Positions 1 to 8,365 of a DNA stretch of 43,475 nt are shown piece by piece. The translations under genes were made by a program, and so were the position numbers. This DNA is from Rhodoferax sp. OV413. Lineage in GTDB: Bacteria; Pseudomonadota; Gammaproteobacteria; Burkholderiales; Burkholderiaceae_C. A model generated the notes under the pieces. The model was not told the DNA's origin. It saw nothing but the letters and a program-made list of their open reading frames with translations, and did not search any database. Position 1 is the first letter of the stretch, and each line of letters opens with the position of its first letter. The stretch is taken from positions 1 to 43,475 of the forward strand of contig NZ_CAMCVG010000010.1 in assembly GCF_945881795.1 (NCBI RefSeq). Direction: 5' to 3'.

Positions 1-3
1 CAC

Positions 4-40
4 CAAAACGGGGACAAAACGGGGACCGTCCCGGGACGTT
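4..40. repeat. REP-like tandem repeat plus palindrome at left edge
   Basis: An 11-bp unit, CAAAACGGGGA, occurs twice in tandem (4-14 and 15-25) and is followed by the perfect 12-bp palindrome CGTCCCGGGACG at 27-38. Such GGGAC/GTCCC units resemble intergenic REP-type elements. The window edge may cut the element, so its full extent and family are unknown. Confidence 0.4.
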
Positions 41-57
41 TGGCGTCTATTTTGGGC

Positions 58-89
58 AAAAAAAAACCCACCGGGTTAGGGTGGGTTTT
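58..89 (-). terminator. Intrinsic terminator after tRNA-Ser
   Basis: A 10-bp perfect stem (AAAACCCACC at 63-72 with GGTGGGTTTT at 80-89) encloses a 7-nt loop. Read on the minus strand it is followed by a run of nine T (complement of A58-66). It lies about 50 bp downstream of tRNA-Ser and probably ends the whole cysS-to-tRNA transcription unit. Confidence 0.85.
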
Positions 90-139
90 GAGGCCCGCTT
101 AGGGCTGAAACCCAGTATCCATGCGGGGGTCAAGGGGTT

Positions 140-232
140 TGGCGGAAACGGAGGGATTCGAACCCTCGATAGGGCTCTACACCCTATACTCCCTTAGCAG
201 GGGAGCACCTTCGGCCACTCGGTCACGTTTCC
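140..232 (-). tRNA. tRNA-Ser, anticodon GCU
   Basis: The minus strand folds as a class II tRNA with a long variable arm. The acceptor stem pairs GGAAACG (5' end at 232) with CGTTTCC; CCA is encoded at 142-140. The anticodon stem CTCCC/GGGAG holds loop CTGCTAA, giving anticodon GCT, which reads serine AGC/AGU codons. The T arm carries GGTTCGAATCC. It lies 39 bp downstream of lysC on the same strand and just ahead of an intrinsic terminator, so it may be cotranscribed with the upstream protein genes. Confidence 0.95.
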
Positions 233-271
233 AGTCAGCCGGAATTATCTCACGACTCCGGCTGGATTTTT

Positions 272-1540
272 TCAAGCGGCGGGCTGGTCCAGATCAAAGG
301 CTTTGTGCAGAGCGCGCACGGCGAGCTCCATGTATTTTTCATCAATCACCACCGAGGTCTTGATCTCGGAGGTAGAGATCATCTGGATGTTGATGCCCTC
401 TTCGCTCAGCACGCGGAACATCTTGCTGGCCACGCCCACATGGCTGCGCATACCGATGCCGACGATGGAGACCTTGCAGATCTTGGTGTCGCCAACTACC
501 TCTTGCGCGCCCAGGCTGGGCAACACTTTGTCTTTGAGCAAATCGACCGCACGGGCAAAGTCGCCGCGATTCACCGTGAAGCTGAAGTCGGTCTTGCCGT
601 CTTTGCTGAGGTTTTGGATGATGACGTCCACCTCGATGTTGGCATCGGCCACCGCGCCCAGAATTTGGTAGGCAATGCCGGGCTTGTCAGGCACGCCCAG
701 TACCGAAATTTTGGCTTCGTCGCGGTTGAATGCAATGCCGGAAACAATGGCTTGTTCCATGAGTTCGTCTTCCTCAAAAGTAATCAGGGTGCCGGATGCG
801 GCTTCTTCGTTGATGTCGATGTCCCAGGGCGTGAAGCTGGAGAGCACGCGCAAGGGCACTTTGTATTTGCCGGCAAATTCCACCGAGCGGATTTGCAGCA
901 CCTTGGAGCCCATGGAGGCCATTTCCAGCATTTCTTCAAAGCTGACGCTGCGTAGGCGACGCGCCTCGGGCACGACGCGGGGGTCGGTGGTGTAGACGCC
1001 GTCGACATCGGTGTAAATCAGGCACTCCTGCGCCTTCATGGCAGCCGCAACGGCGACCGCTGACGTGTCTGAACCGCCACGGCCGAGGGTGGTGATGTTG
1101 CCCAGCTCGTCCATCCCCTGAAAACCAGTGACGATGACGACACGGCCGGCGGCAAGGTCGGCGCGCACTTTGACGTCATCAATCGACTCGATGCGGGCCT
1201 TGGTGTGGGCGCTGTTGGTGCGAATAGGGACCTGCCAGCCGGCGTAACTGACTGACTCCATGCCCTCGGACTGCAAGGCAATGGCCAGCAAGGCGCTGGA
1301 CGCCTGTTCGCCGGTGGAGGCCAACATGTCGAGCTCGCGGCCGTAGGCATCGCCGGGCTTGTTGGGAGCGAGCTCTTTGGCAAGGCCCAGCAGCCGGTTG
1401 GTTTCGCCGCTCATGGCGGAGGGGACTACCACCATTTGGTGGCCGGCGCGCGCCCATTTGGCGACGCGCTTGGCGACATTGCGAATGCGTTCGGTAGAAC
1501 CCATCGACGTGCCGCCGTACTTGTGAACGATCAAAGCCAT
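272..1540 (-). CDS. lysC: Aspartate kinase
   Basis: Aspartokinase phosphorylates L-aspartate, the first step towards lysine, threonine, methionine and diaminopimelate. The 422-residue protein has the N-terminal kinase motif KYGGTS (residues 7-12), an amino-acid kinase domain to about residue 245 and two C-terminal ACT domains from about 265. This is the monofunctional, typically Lys/Thr feedback-inhibited type; inhibition itself is not visible here. The start is ATG at 1540. No Shine-Dalgarno sequence is evident: the leader is A/T-rich, and a CTCCTCC stretch about 35 nt upstream has the polarity opposite to a ribosome site. No lysine riboswitch was seen. It is the last protein gene of the cysS-lysC run, 45 bp after tilS. 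Confidence 0.96.
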   Translation of the reverse strand: MALIVHKYGGTSMGSTERIRNVAKRVAKWARAGHQMVVVPSAMSGETNRLLGLAKELAPNKPGDAYGRELDMLASTGEQASSALLAIALQSEGMESVSYAGWQVPIRTNSAHTKARIESIDDVKVRADLAAGRVVIVTGFQGMDELGNITTLGRGGSDTSAVAVAAAMKAQECLIYTDVDGVYTTDPRVVPEARRLRSVSFEEMLEMASMGSKVLQIRSVEFAGKYKVPLRVLSSFTPWDIDINEEAASGTLITFEEDELMEQAIVSGIAFNRDEAKISVLGVPDKPGIAYQILGAVADANIEVDVIIQNLSKDGKTDFSFTVNRGDFARAVDLLKDKVLPSLGAQEVVGDTKICKVSIVGIGMRSHVGVASKMFRVLSEEGINIQMISTSEIKTSVVIDEKYMELAVRALHKAFDLDQPAA

Positions 1541-1585
1541 TGTTGGTTTTATTTGGTTTTGTTTAATTTTATGGAGGAGATTTTT

Positions 1586-2581
1586 TTATTTTCTAAACTG
1601 TTTTCCAGAGGGAAAAGGCTCCGCATTGTACCAAGCCAACCCCGGCCCCCTGCGCTCTACACAGCCCTCACCAACCTTGATGGCAATGCGGTGTCCGCGG
1701 GTGCTGCAGGCCTCGATCTGGCTGCAAAGTTCCTGCATTTGTGCCGCGGACGGAATCACGCCGTGGTGCTTCTTGAGCCAGTGCCGCAACACATTGGCCC
1801 GCCGCTGGGGGCTCAGTGCGCGCAAAGGCTGGAGGAGCGGCAGCCCGGTGGCCGGTTGCGCAATCACCAGCCAATCGGCAGCGGCCAGCTCATCGAGCAG
1901 CGATTGCGCCTGCGCCGCATGGCGCGCGCTGCGGGCAAAGGTGTCGCGGAACTGCGGGAACACCGCTTCGAGCGCGGGCAGCAGCTTCGCGCGGATGTGG
2001 TTGCGGGTATACCGGGTGTCGGTGTTGCTGGGGTCTTCAACAAAGGGCTCTCCCTCGGCTGCCAGCCATTCGCGCAGCGCAGCGCCGCTCACCTGCAATA
2101 GAGGGCGGTGGTAATACATCTGGCCGCGCTGCCAGTGCGCCGCCATGCCGCTCAGGCCGGCCGTGCCCGCGCCACGGCTGAGCGCGAGCAGCAGGGTTTC
2201 GATCTGGTCGTCGGCGTGCTGGGCAATTGCTATCGATTGAATAGCAGCTCCCGCATATTCCACATGCGCTAGCGCCTCAAAAGCCTTATATCTGGCAATG
2301 CGGGCGGCGTCTTCCGGGCTTTGGCCTGGGCTGGCTTTGGCGTCCACCTGCGCCACCTGCAAAGGAATGCCCAGCCTCGCGCAGGTGGTGCGGCAATGCT
2401 CCTCAAACTCTGCGGCAGCGTGCTGCAAGCCGTGGTTCACGTGCAGTGCCACCACCTGCCCCGGCCACTTGCGGGCGCAGGCTAGCAACAGTGCGGTGGA
2501 ATCGGCGCCGCCGCTGTAGGCCACGCCCAAAGGCAAAGCGGGCTCAAAGGCCCGCATTGCAAGTTCCAGCGACTGGGTCAT
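1586..2581 (-). CDS. tilS: tRNA(Ile)-lysidine synthase
   Basis: TilS makes lysidine at the wobble position of tRNA-Ile(CAU), so that it reads AUA instead of AUG. The PP-loop SGGADS is at residues 23-28 and the second ATPase motif HADDQ at 122-126; a less conserved C-terminal substrate-binding region follows (331 residues in total). The gene begins with ATG 17 bp after the accA stop and is followed by lysC. Residues 98-118, just before the HADDQ motif, are encoded by a sequence that looks like a dispersed palindromic repeat (2229-2290). The reading frame stays open and both catalytic motifs are intact, so the enzyme is probably functional. Confidence 0.95.
   Translation of the reverse strand: MTQSLELAMRAFEPALPLGVAYSGGADSTALLLACARKWPGQVVALHVNHGLQHAAAEFEEHCRTTCARLGIPLQVAQVDAKASPGQSPEDAARIARYKAFEALAHVEYAGAAIQSIAIAQHADDQIETLLLALSRGAGTAGLSGMAAHWQRGQMYYHRPLLQVSGAALREWLAAEGEPFVEDPSNTDTRYTRNHIRAKLLPALEAVFPQFRDTFARSARHAAQAQSLLDELAAADWLVIAQPATGLPLLQPLRALSPQRRANVLRHWLKKHHGVIPSAAQMQELCSQIEACSTRGHRIAIKVGEGCVERRGPGLAWYNAEPFPSGKQFRK
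2229..2290 (+). repeat. Dispersed palindromic repeat copy inside tilS
   Basis: On the plus strand GCTAT (2229-2233) pairs with ATAGC (2241-2245). A spacer follows, then the perfect palindrome GCGCTAGCGC (2266-2275) and a CTCAAAAGCCTT tail. The pattern (ATAGC half-palindrome, CGCATATTCCAC core, GCGCTAG block) matches a short repeat remembered from Comamonadaceae intergenic regions; that link is recall and was not searched. Related, more degenerate sequences occur near 23885-23945, 26862-26920 and 40016-40060. This copy is read in frame by tilS on the opposite strand. Confidence 0.5.
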
Positions 2582-2598
2582 GCCGCGCCGGGGGGCAT

Positions 2599-3576
2599 TT
2601 ACTTGACGGAGGCTTTGGTGTCGGTAAAGCGGCCGTAGCTTTGCAGGCGCTCGTAGCGTCGGTCGACCAGTTCTTTGGCTTTCAAGTCGCTCACCTGCCG
2701 GTAGGCATCAGCCAGCGCGCGCTTGAGGAAGGCTGCCGCCTGCTTGGGGTCGCGATGGGCGCCGCCCACGGGCTCGTTAACGATTTTGTCGACCAGCCCC
2801 AAGGCCTTGAGGCGGTGGGCGGTGATGCCGAGTGCGTCCGCCGCTTCCTGCGCCTTCTCGGAGGTCTTCCAGAGAATAGAGGCACAACCCTCCGGGCTGA
2901 TGACGGAGTACACCGAGTACTGCAGCATGATGACCTGGTCAGCCACCGAAATGGCCAGCGCGCCGCCGGAGCCGCCTTCGCCGATGATGGTGGTGATGAT
3001 GGGCACCTCAAGTTGCGCCATCTCGAAGATATTACGGCCGATGGCCTCGGACTGTCCGCGCTCTTCGGCATCGATGCCGGGGTATGCGCCGGGCGTGTCG
3101 ACAAAGGTAAACACCGGCAGCTTGAACTTTTCGGCCAGCTTCATCAGCCGCAGGGCCTTGCGGTACCCCTCAGGCTTGCTCATGCCGAAGTTGCGCAGGC
3201 TCCGCTCCTTGGTGTCGCGCCCTTTTTGCTGCCCCAGCACCATGCAGGGCGTGCCCTGAAAGCGGGCCAGACCGCCGACGATGCTCAGGTCATCGGCAAA
3301 GTGGCGGTCGCCATGCAACTCCACAAAATGGGTGAAGATTTCCTGCACATAGTCCAGCGTGTAGGGACGCTCGGCATGGCGCGCAATTTTGGTGATCTGC
3401 CAGGGCGTCAGATCGCTGTAGATGTCTTTGGTGAGCTGCAGGCTCTTTTTGCTGAGCTGGTCGATTTCGGCGGAAATATCAACCGCGGACTCGTTTTGCA
3501 CATAGCGCAACTCTTCAATCTTGCCTTCGAGTTCTGCGATGGGATGCTCGAAATCGAGGAATGTTTTCTTTGCCAA
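2599..3576 (-). CDS. accA: Acetyl-CoA carboxylase carboxyltransferase subunit alpha
   Basis: The alpha subunit of the carboxyltransferase half of acetyl-CoA carboxylase; with AccD it moves the carboxyl group from biotin to acetyl-CoA, giving malonyl-CoA for fatty acid synthesis. The protein begins with the family signature ([15 protein letters not shown]) and carries the crotonase-like core with EGGSGGALA. The start chosen is TTG at 3576: it sits 7 nt after AAGGAG and gives 325 residues, the usual AccA length. The longer frame upstream (to 3648) overlaps the preceding gene and adds unconserved residues. The gap to the glycosylase gene is only 11 bp. AccD is not in this window. Confidence 0.95.
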   Translation of the reverse strand: MAKKTFLDFEHPIAELEGKIEELRYVQNESAVDISAEIDQLSKKSLQLTKDIYSDLTPWQITKIARHAERPYTLDYVQEIFTHFVELHGDRHFADDLSIVGGLARFQGTPCMVLGQQKGRDTKERSLRNFGMSKPEGYRKALRLMKLAEKFKLPVFTFVDTPGAYPGIDAEERGQSEAIGRNIFEMAQLEVPIITTIIGEGGSGGALAISVADQVIMLQYSVYSVISPEGCASILWKTSEKAQEAADALGITAHRLKALGLVDKIVNEPVGGAHRDPKQAAAFLKRALADAYRQVSDLKAKELVDRRYERLQSYGRFTDTKASVK

Positions 3577-3587
3577 CGTGATTCTCC

Positions 3588-4241
3588 TTAGTACTCGACG
3601 GGCAAGGGGTCGAGTGACCGCCAAATATACCAAGTCGCTACGCTGCAATAGGGGGCCCAGGCCACCGCCACCTCGCGCGCGTCGCTGCGACTCACCACCT
3701 CGCCGGAAAAATAATTGCGGCTGATTCCATTGATCAGTCCCACGTCGTCCAGCGGCAGCACATTGGGCCGCATGAGGTGAAAAATAAGAAACATCTCCGC
3801 CGTCCAGCGGCCGATGCCGCGGATGGCTACCAGCTCGGCGATGATGTCCTCATCGCCCATGGTTTCCCAGTTCTTGATGTGGAGCGTGCCCTTGTCGAAA
3901 TGCAGCGCGAGGTCGACCAGATACTCCACCTTGCGCGCACTCAGACCGGCCGCACGCATGTCGTCAATCTTGAGCTTGAGAATGTCGTCGGGGGCCATCT
4001 TTTCAGGCAGCAGGGCGAAACGGTCCCAGACGGTCTGGGCCGCCTTGACCGAGATTTGCTGCCCCACGATGCTGCGCGCCAGCGTAACAAAGGCATCGCC
4101 CCGCGTCTGCAGGCAGGCGTCGCCAAACTGCGGAATCAGGCGCTTCATGACCCGGTCTTTTTTCATGAGGTGCCGGCAGGCATCCCCCCAAAAGCCCGGG
4201 GTGGTGAGCACGGGCGTCTGCGGTACGCTTGCAACAGCCAT
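3588..4241 (-). CDS. DNA-3-methyladenine glycosylase II, AlkA-like (HhH-GPD)
   Basis: A base-excision repair enzyme that removes alkylated purines from DNA. The 217-residue protein is the compact form without the N-terminal domain of E. coli AlkA. The helix-hairpin-helix is at about residues 137-150 ([13 protein letters not shown]) and is followed by the catalytic region LPLDD, with the Asp165/Asp166 pair corresponding to the essential AlkA aspartate. No C-terminal Fe-S cysteines are present, which argues against an endonuclease III. Its ATG overlaps the cysS stop by one base (TAATG), so translation is probably coupled. The exact alkyl-base preference cannot be read from sequence. Confidence 0.9.
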   Translation of the reverse strand: MAVASVPQTPVLTTPGFWGDACRHLMKKDRVMKRLIPQFGDACLQTRGDAFVTLARSIVGQQISVKAAQTVWDRFALLPEKMAPDDILKLKIDDMRAAGLSARKVEYLVDLALHFDKGTLHIKNWETMGDEDIIAELVAIRGIGRWTAEMFLIFHLMRPNVLPLDDVGLINGISRNYFSGEVVSRSDAREVAVAWAPYCSVATWYIWRSLDPLPVEY

Positions 4242-5617
4242 TACTGCGCCGCCTCCCAGGTGGTGCCGCCGGCAGAGTCCTTGAGCACAATGCCCTGCGC
4301 CAGCAAGTCTTTGCGGATGCTGTCGGCAAGCGCAAAGTTTTTGGCGGCCTTTGCAGCTGCGCGCTCCACAATGCGTTGCGCAATCGCAGCCTCGTCCAGT
4401 CCCGCGCCGGACTGCAGGAATTGTCGCGCATCGGACTGCAAAATTCCTAAGCAGCCACCCAGCGCCTTCAGCAGGGAGGCCGCCTCTACCGACTGGTTGC
4501 GGTTCACCTCGCCAGCCAGATCAAACAACACCGCAATCGCCTCCGGCGTGCCGAAGTCTTCGTCCATGGCCGCCTTAAAGCGGGCGGCGTAGGGGTTGGA
4601 CCAATCCACCGGCGCGTCTTGCGGGCTGACTTCGCTCAGGGAGGTGTACAGGCGCTTGAGGGCCTGGCGGGCGTCGTCGAGGTGCGCGTCGCTGTAGTTC
4701 AGGGCGCTGCGGTAGTGGGCGCGAACAATAAAGAAGCGCACCGTCTCGGCGTCATACTGCTTCAGCACATCCCGGATGGTGAAAAAGTTGCCCAGCGACT
4801 TGCTCATCTTCTCGTTATCCACCCGCACAAAACCGTTGTGCATCCAGTAGTTCGCGAGGGCCTGGCCGTTAGCGCCTTCGCTTTGGGCGATTTCGTTTTC
4901 GTGGTGGGGGAACTGCAAGTCGGCGCCGCCGCCGTGAATGTCGAAGGTTTTGCCAAGCGTGGCGCAGCTCATGGCGGAGCATTCGATGTGCCAGCCGGGC
5001 CTTCCGGTGCCGAAATCGCTGGGCCACTGTGCCTCGGGCGGCTCGCCGAGCTTGGCCGACTTCCAGAGCACGAAGTCCAGGGGGTCTTCTTTGCCGTCAG
5101 CCACGGCGACCCGCTCGCCGGCGCGTAATTCGTCAAGCGACTTGCCGGAGAGCTTGCCGTAGCCCGCAAACTTGCGCACCGAATAATTGACATCGCCGTT
5201 ACCGGCGCGGTAAGCCAATCCCTTGACTTCGAGCTCGCCAATCAGCCCGAGCATCTGCCGCACATAGTCGGTAGCGCGTGGCTCCAGCGTGGGGGGCTCG
5301 ATGGCCAGAGCAGCCGTATCGGCGTGCATGGCAACAATCATCTCGTCGGTGAGCTGGCGAATGGTGATGCCGCGCTCTAGCGCGCGTTTGATGATTTTGT
5401 CGTCAATATCGGTGATGTTGCGCACATAAGTGACCCGTAGCCCACTGGCCTTGAACCAACGCTGAACCACATCAAACGCCATCATCATGCGGGCGTGACC
5501 GATATGGCAGAGGTCGTAAATGGTCATGCCGCACACATACATGCGCACATGGCCGGCTTCCATCGGGGTGAACGGCTGCAACGATCGCGAAAGCGTGTCG
5601 AAAATGCGCAAACTCAT
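4241..5617 (-). CDS. cysS: Cysteinyl-tRNA synthetase
   Basis: Class I aminoacyl-tRNA synthetase that charges tRNA-Cys. The HIGH motif is at residues 38-41 and KMSKS at 270-274. The zinc ligands expected from E. coli CysS are present as Cys29, Cys213, His238 and Glu242. The start chosen is ATG at 5617, giving 458 residues and the conserved N-terminus MSLRIFDTL. An in-frame GTG at 5686 would add 23 residues read through a terminator-like hairpin, one of them a cysteine, which is unlikely as protein but interesting as a leader. It is the first gene of the minus-strand run to lysC and tRNA-Ser, divergent from the TPR gene. Confidence 0.96.
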   Translation of the reverse strand: MSLRIFDTLSRSLQPFTPMEAGHVRMYVCGMTIYDLCHIGHARMMMAFDVVQRWFKASGLRVTYVRNITDIDDKIIKRALERGITIRQLTDEMIVAMHADTAALAIEPPTLEPRATDYVRQMLGLIGELEVKGLAYRAGNGDVNYSVRKFAGYGKLSGKSLDELRAGERVAVADGKEDPLDFVLWKSAKLGEPPEAQWPSDFGTGRPGWHIECSAMSCATLGKTFDIHGGGADLQFPHHENEIAQSEGANGQALANYWMHNGFVRVDNEKMSKSLGNFFTIRDVLKQYDAETVRFFIVRAHYRSALNYSDAHLDDARQALKRLYTSLSEVSPQDAPVDWSNPYAARFKAAMDEDFGTPEAIAVLFDLAGEVNRNQSVEAASLLKALGGCLGILQSDARQFLQSGAGLDEAAIAQRIVERAAAKAAKNFALADSIRKDLLAQGIVLKDSAGGTTWEAAQ

Positions 5618-5630
5618 GACTCTCAAAGAC

Positions 5631-5677
5631 AAAAAAGCGAGCCCACTGCATGAACGAAGGTCATTGAGGGGGCTCGC
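5631..5677 (-). terminator. Intrinsic terminator in the cysS leader (candidate attenuator)
   Basis: The arms GCGAGCCC (5637-5644) and GGGCTCGC (5670-5677) form a perfect 8-bp GC-rich stem. On the minus strand the hairpin is followed directly by six T (complement of A5631-5636), and 13 nt further is the cysS ATG. Any transcript entering cysS from upstream must pass this hairpin. The in-frame codons from GTG 5686 include one Cys codon (TGC, 5650-5648) inside the loop. Termination is well supported by structure; cysteine- or tRNA-dependent control is inference. Confidence 0.6.
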
Positions 5678-5793
5678 GATGGACACGGAACGACAGGCTG
5701 CATCGGGGTCGCACGCTCACCCCTCAGCTACAATCCAAAGCAGTATAAAGCCCTGCGCCGACGGCACTTTCCGCATCAGATTTCAAAGGCATT

Positions 5794-6984
5794 ATGAAGC
5801 ACGCCCCCTCCCAGATTTTTACGGCACTCCGTTGGATCACCCTGGCAACCACCCTCACTTTCGGCCTCGCACACGCAGACGACTATGCCGAAGTTGCCCA
5901 GATGGTGCGCAACGGAAAGACCTCGGAGGCCATGGCCAAAGTCGACCAATACCTGAGCGCCAAGCCACGCGATCCGCAGATGCGTTTTCTCAAAGGCGTC
6001 ATCCAGCGCGATACCGGCAAAACCTCCGAAGCCATCAACACCTTCACCCGCCTGACCGAAGACTACCCCGAGCTTCCCGAGCCCTACAACAACCTCGCGG
6101 TGTTGTACGCCGGCCAAAACCAGTTCGAGAAGGCACGCACCGCGCTGGAAATGGCCATCCGCACCAACCCCAGCTACACCACCGCGCATGAAAACCTGGG
6201 CGATGTGTACGCCAAGCTGGCCAGTCAAGCCTATGGCAAGGCCTTGCAGCTCGACGCCAACAACCCCGCCGTGCCTCCCAAGCTTGCACTCATCCGCGAA
6301 CTCTTCAATCCGGCGACCGGCAAAGGGCAACGCCCCTCCGCAGTGCCCGCCCTGCCAAGCGCGCCTGCCATGGGCGGCGTGAGCCCGCAAACTTTGCAGG
6401 CAGGCCCCGCCAAAGCGCCCCCTACCCTGCCTGAACCAGTGACCGGCAAAGCCCCGCCCACACTGAGCAACAACACAAAACCCAACTCCGGCACCAATGC
6501 CAACACCAATGCCGCTGCCGTCGCCGCTGCCAGCGTGACTCCTGCGGCGGCTACGCCTGCCCCCGCGGCGGCAACGCCACCGGCAGCATCGCCAGCGCCA
6601 GCACCGGCGGCGCCTAAATCTGCGGCTGCAGAGCCTGCTGCCGACGTGAGCAAGGACGTTGAGGCTGCTGTACGAAACTGGGCCAAGGCTTGGGCCGCGC
6701 GCGACGTGAAAGGCTACCTTGCCTACTATGGCAAGGACTTCGCCACGCCCGGCGGTACCAGCCGCGCAGCCTGGGAAGACGAGCGCCGCCTGCGCATCAG
6801 CAGCAAGTCCAAAATCAGCGTAGCAGTGCAAAACCTGACCGTTACTGTGAATGGCAACAAGGCCACCGCCAAGTTCCGCCAGGACTACAAGGCCAACGAA
6901 CTGGCCGTATCCAGCCGCAAGGCCCTGGAACTGGTGAAGTCCGGAGACCGCTGGGTGATTGTTCGCGAATCTGTGGTGAACTGA
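5794..6984 (+). CDS. Exported TPR protein with C-terminal NTF2/SnoaL-like domain
   Basis: The 396-residue protein starts with a Sec signal peptide (hydrophobic ITLATTLTFGLAHA, cleavage probably after Ala28), so it is periplasmic. Residues about 30-175 form three to four tetratricopeptide repeats (motifs such as LPEPYNNLAVLYAGQ), a protein-interaction scaffold. A Pro/Ala/Thr-rich low-complexity linker covers about 177-285. Residues about 290-396 form an NTF2/SnoaL-like domain (WAKAWAARDVKGYLAYY to the C-terminal end), and the next gene, an L,D-transpeptidase, ends with the same kind of domain. The two genes are 4 bp apart and probably work together in envelope or peptidoglycan maintenance. A precise function is not known to me. 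Confidence 0.85.
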   Translation: MKHAPSQIFTALRWITLATTLTFGLAHADDYAEVAQMVRNGKTSEAMAKVDQYLSAKPRDPQMRFLKGVIQRDTGKTSEAINTFTRLTEDYPELPEPYNNLAVLYAGQNQFEKARTALEMAIRTNPSYTTAHENLGDVYAKLASQAYGKALQLDANNPAVPPKLALIRELFNPATGKGQRPSAVPALPSAPAMGGVSPQTLQAGPAKAPPTLPEPVTGKAPPTLSNNTKPNSGTNANTNAAAVAAASVTPAAATPAPAAATPPAASPAPAPAAPKSAAAEPAADVSKDVEAAVRNWAKAWAARDVKGYLAYYGKDFATPGGTSRAAWEDERRLRISSKSKISVAVQNLTVTVNGNKATAKFRQDYKANELAVSSRKALELVKSGDRWVIVRESVVN

Positions 6985-6988
6985 TTCT

Positions 6989-8365
6989 GTGCCGATCGCG
7001 CACCCGGTGTTGATAAACACCCTCCCCGCTATGCCCCACCTACCCCTAGCCCTCTTGCGCTGCTTATCCACGTTGGGCCGCTCACACCACTTGCCTCGCT
7101 TGGCCGAATTGCGCCGCATGGCCGCCTGGCTGGCTCTGGCATCCGTGTTGTGTTCGGCTGCCAGCCCGGGTTTCGCCAAGAACCACAACGCCAAGCCCGG
7201 CCGGGAACCACAAGAGACTGCGGCGCCGGATGTGGCGGCGGCATCACCATCGGAAAGCCCGGGACTGGCTGAAGCGCGGCTGATTGAGGTCTACCAGCTG
7301 ATTGGTCAGGGGGAGACGCGCCAAGCCTTTGAGAAGGCCGAAAAGCTGGCCAAAGAATTGCCCAACTTCCAGCTCGCGCAGCTCGTCTATGGCGACCTGC
7401 TGGTGTCGCGCACCCGCCCGGTCAGCGCCTGGGGCGATGTGCCGCCCGACATGGCCAAGGTTGCCGGCAGCGCCCTCAAGGACTTGCGCGAAGAGTCGCA
7501 GAAGCGGGTCAAGGCGCTCAAGGAGCGTCCGGCACCGGGTACCCTGCCCACCCAATTCCTCCAGCTCTCGCCCACCGTGCGCCACGCCATTGCGGTGGAT
7601 GCCTCGCGTTCGCGCCTGTATTTATTCGAGAACACTTCCGCCGGACTCGTGCTGAAGGCGGACTATTACATCTCGGTGGGCAAGGCCGGCATTGCCAAGG
7701 TGGTTGAGGGAGACCAGCGCACGCCGCTGGGGGTGTACTACATCACCAGCAACTTGGACCCCAAGTCCTTGAAAGATTTCTACGGCTCCGGCGCATTGCC
7801 TATCAGCTATCCCAATGTGCTTGACGCCAAGCGCGGAAAGACCGGCAGCGGCATCTGGCTGCACGGAACACCGCCTTACCAGTTTTCCCGCCCGCCCCAG
7901 GCGACGGATGGCTGCGTCGTCTTGGCCAACCCCGACCTCGTCCAGATCATCCGCACCGTCGCGGTGCGCGCCACACCGGTGGTGATTGCCCCGCAGCTAC
8001 AGTGGGTGACGCCCACCCAGGCCACAGCCACCAGCCGCGGTTTTGAGGAAGCCCTGCTGGCCTGGCGCAATGCCAAAACCGGCGGCAACATGAGCCAAGT
8101 GTTGGGCTTTTACACCGCGGATTTCAATAGCAATGGCAAGACGCTTGCCCAGTGGACCACCGTCCTGCGCAACGAGATGGAAAAAACCAGAGGGCGCACC
8201 ATCCAGCTCAAAGATGTGTCGTTCCTGCACTGGGTGGACAACGCGGAGACGATGGTGGCCACCTTTGGCGAGCTGGCCGAAGGGACCCGTGTCGGCACCA
8301 CCAAGCGCCAGTACTGGACCCGAGAAAACGGGCAGTGGAAGATTTTTTACGAAGGAGTGCTGTGA
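6989..8365 (+). CDS. L,D-transpeptidase (YkuD domain, YafK/ErfK-like)
   Basis: Periplasmic cysteine transpeptidase that acts on peptidoglycan or attaches proteins to it. The YkuD domain (about residues 200-335) contains catalytic His292 in WLHGTPP and Cys309 in TDGCVVL. An NTF2/SnoaL-like domain fills about 355-458, similar to that of the preceding TPR protein. The start is uncertain: GTG 6989 is the longest choice, ATG 7031 and ATG 7118 are alternatives, and none has a clear ribosome site. The hydrophobic AAWLALASVLCSAASPGFA after the ATG at 7118 is a plausible signal peptide or anchor. The stop overlaps the ppiA start (TGATG). Whether it makes 3-3 crosslinks or acts otherwise is not visible. 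Confidence 0.88.
   Translation: MPIAHPVLINTLPAMPHLPLALLRCLSTLGRSHHLPRLAELRRMAAWLALASVLCSAASPGFAKNHNAKPGREPQETAAPDVAAASPSESPGLAEARLIEVYQLIGQGETRQAFEKAEKLAKELPNFQLAQLVYGDLLVSRTRPVSAWGDVPPDMAKVAGSALKDLREESQKRVKALKERPAPGTLPTQFLQLSPTVRHAIAVDASRSRLYLFENTSAGLVLKADYYISVGKAGIAKVVEGDQRTPLGVYYITSNLDPKSLKDFYGSGALPISYPNVLDAKRGKTGSGIWLHGTPPYQFSRPPQATDGCVVLANPDLVQIIRTVAVRATPVVIAPQLQWVTPTQATATSRGFEEALLAWRNAKTGGNMSQVLGFYTADFNSNGKTLAQWTTVLRNEMEKTRGRTIQLKDVSFLHWVDNAETMVATFGELAEGTRVGTTKRQYWTRENGQWKIFYEGVL

Noticed and set aside
1541..1640. Lysine riboswitch upstream of lysC
   Set aside because: The gap is only 45 bp and none of the lysine aptamer's conserved elements is present.
5776..7194. Open frame of 472 codons on the minus strand
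   Set aside because: Antisense to the TPR and transpeptidase genes; the Gly/Arg-rich stretch mirrors the Pro/Ala linker.
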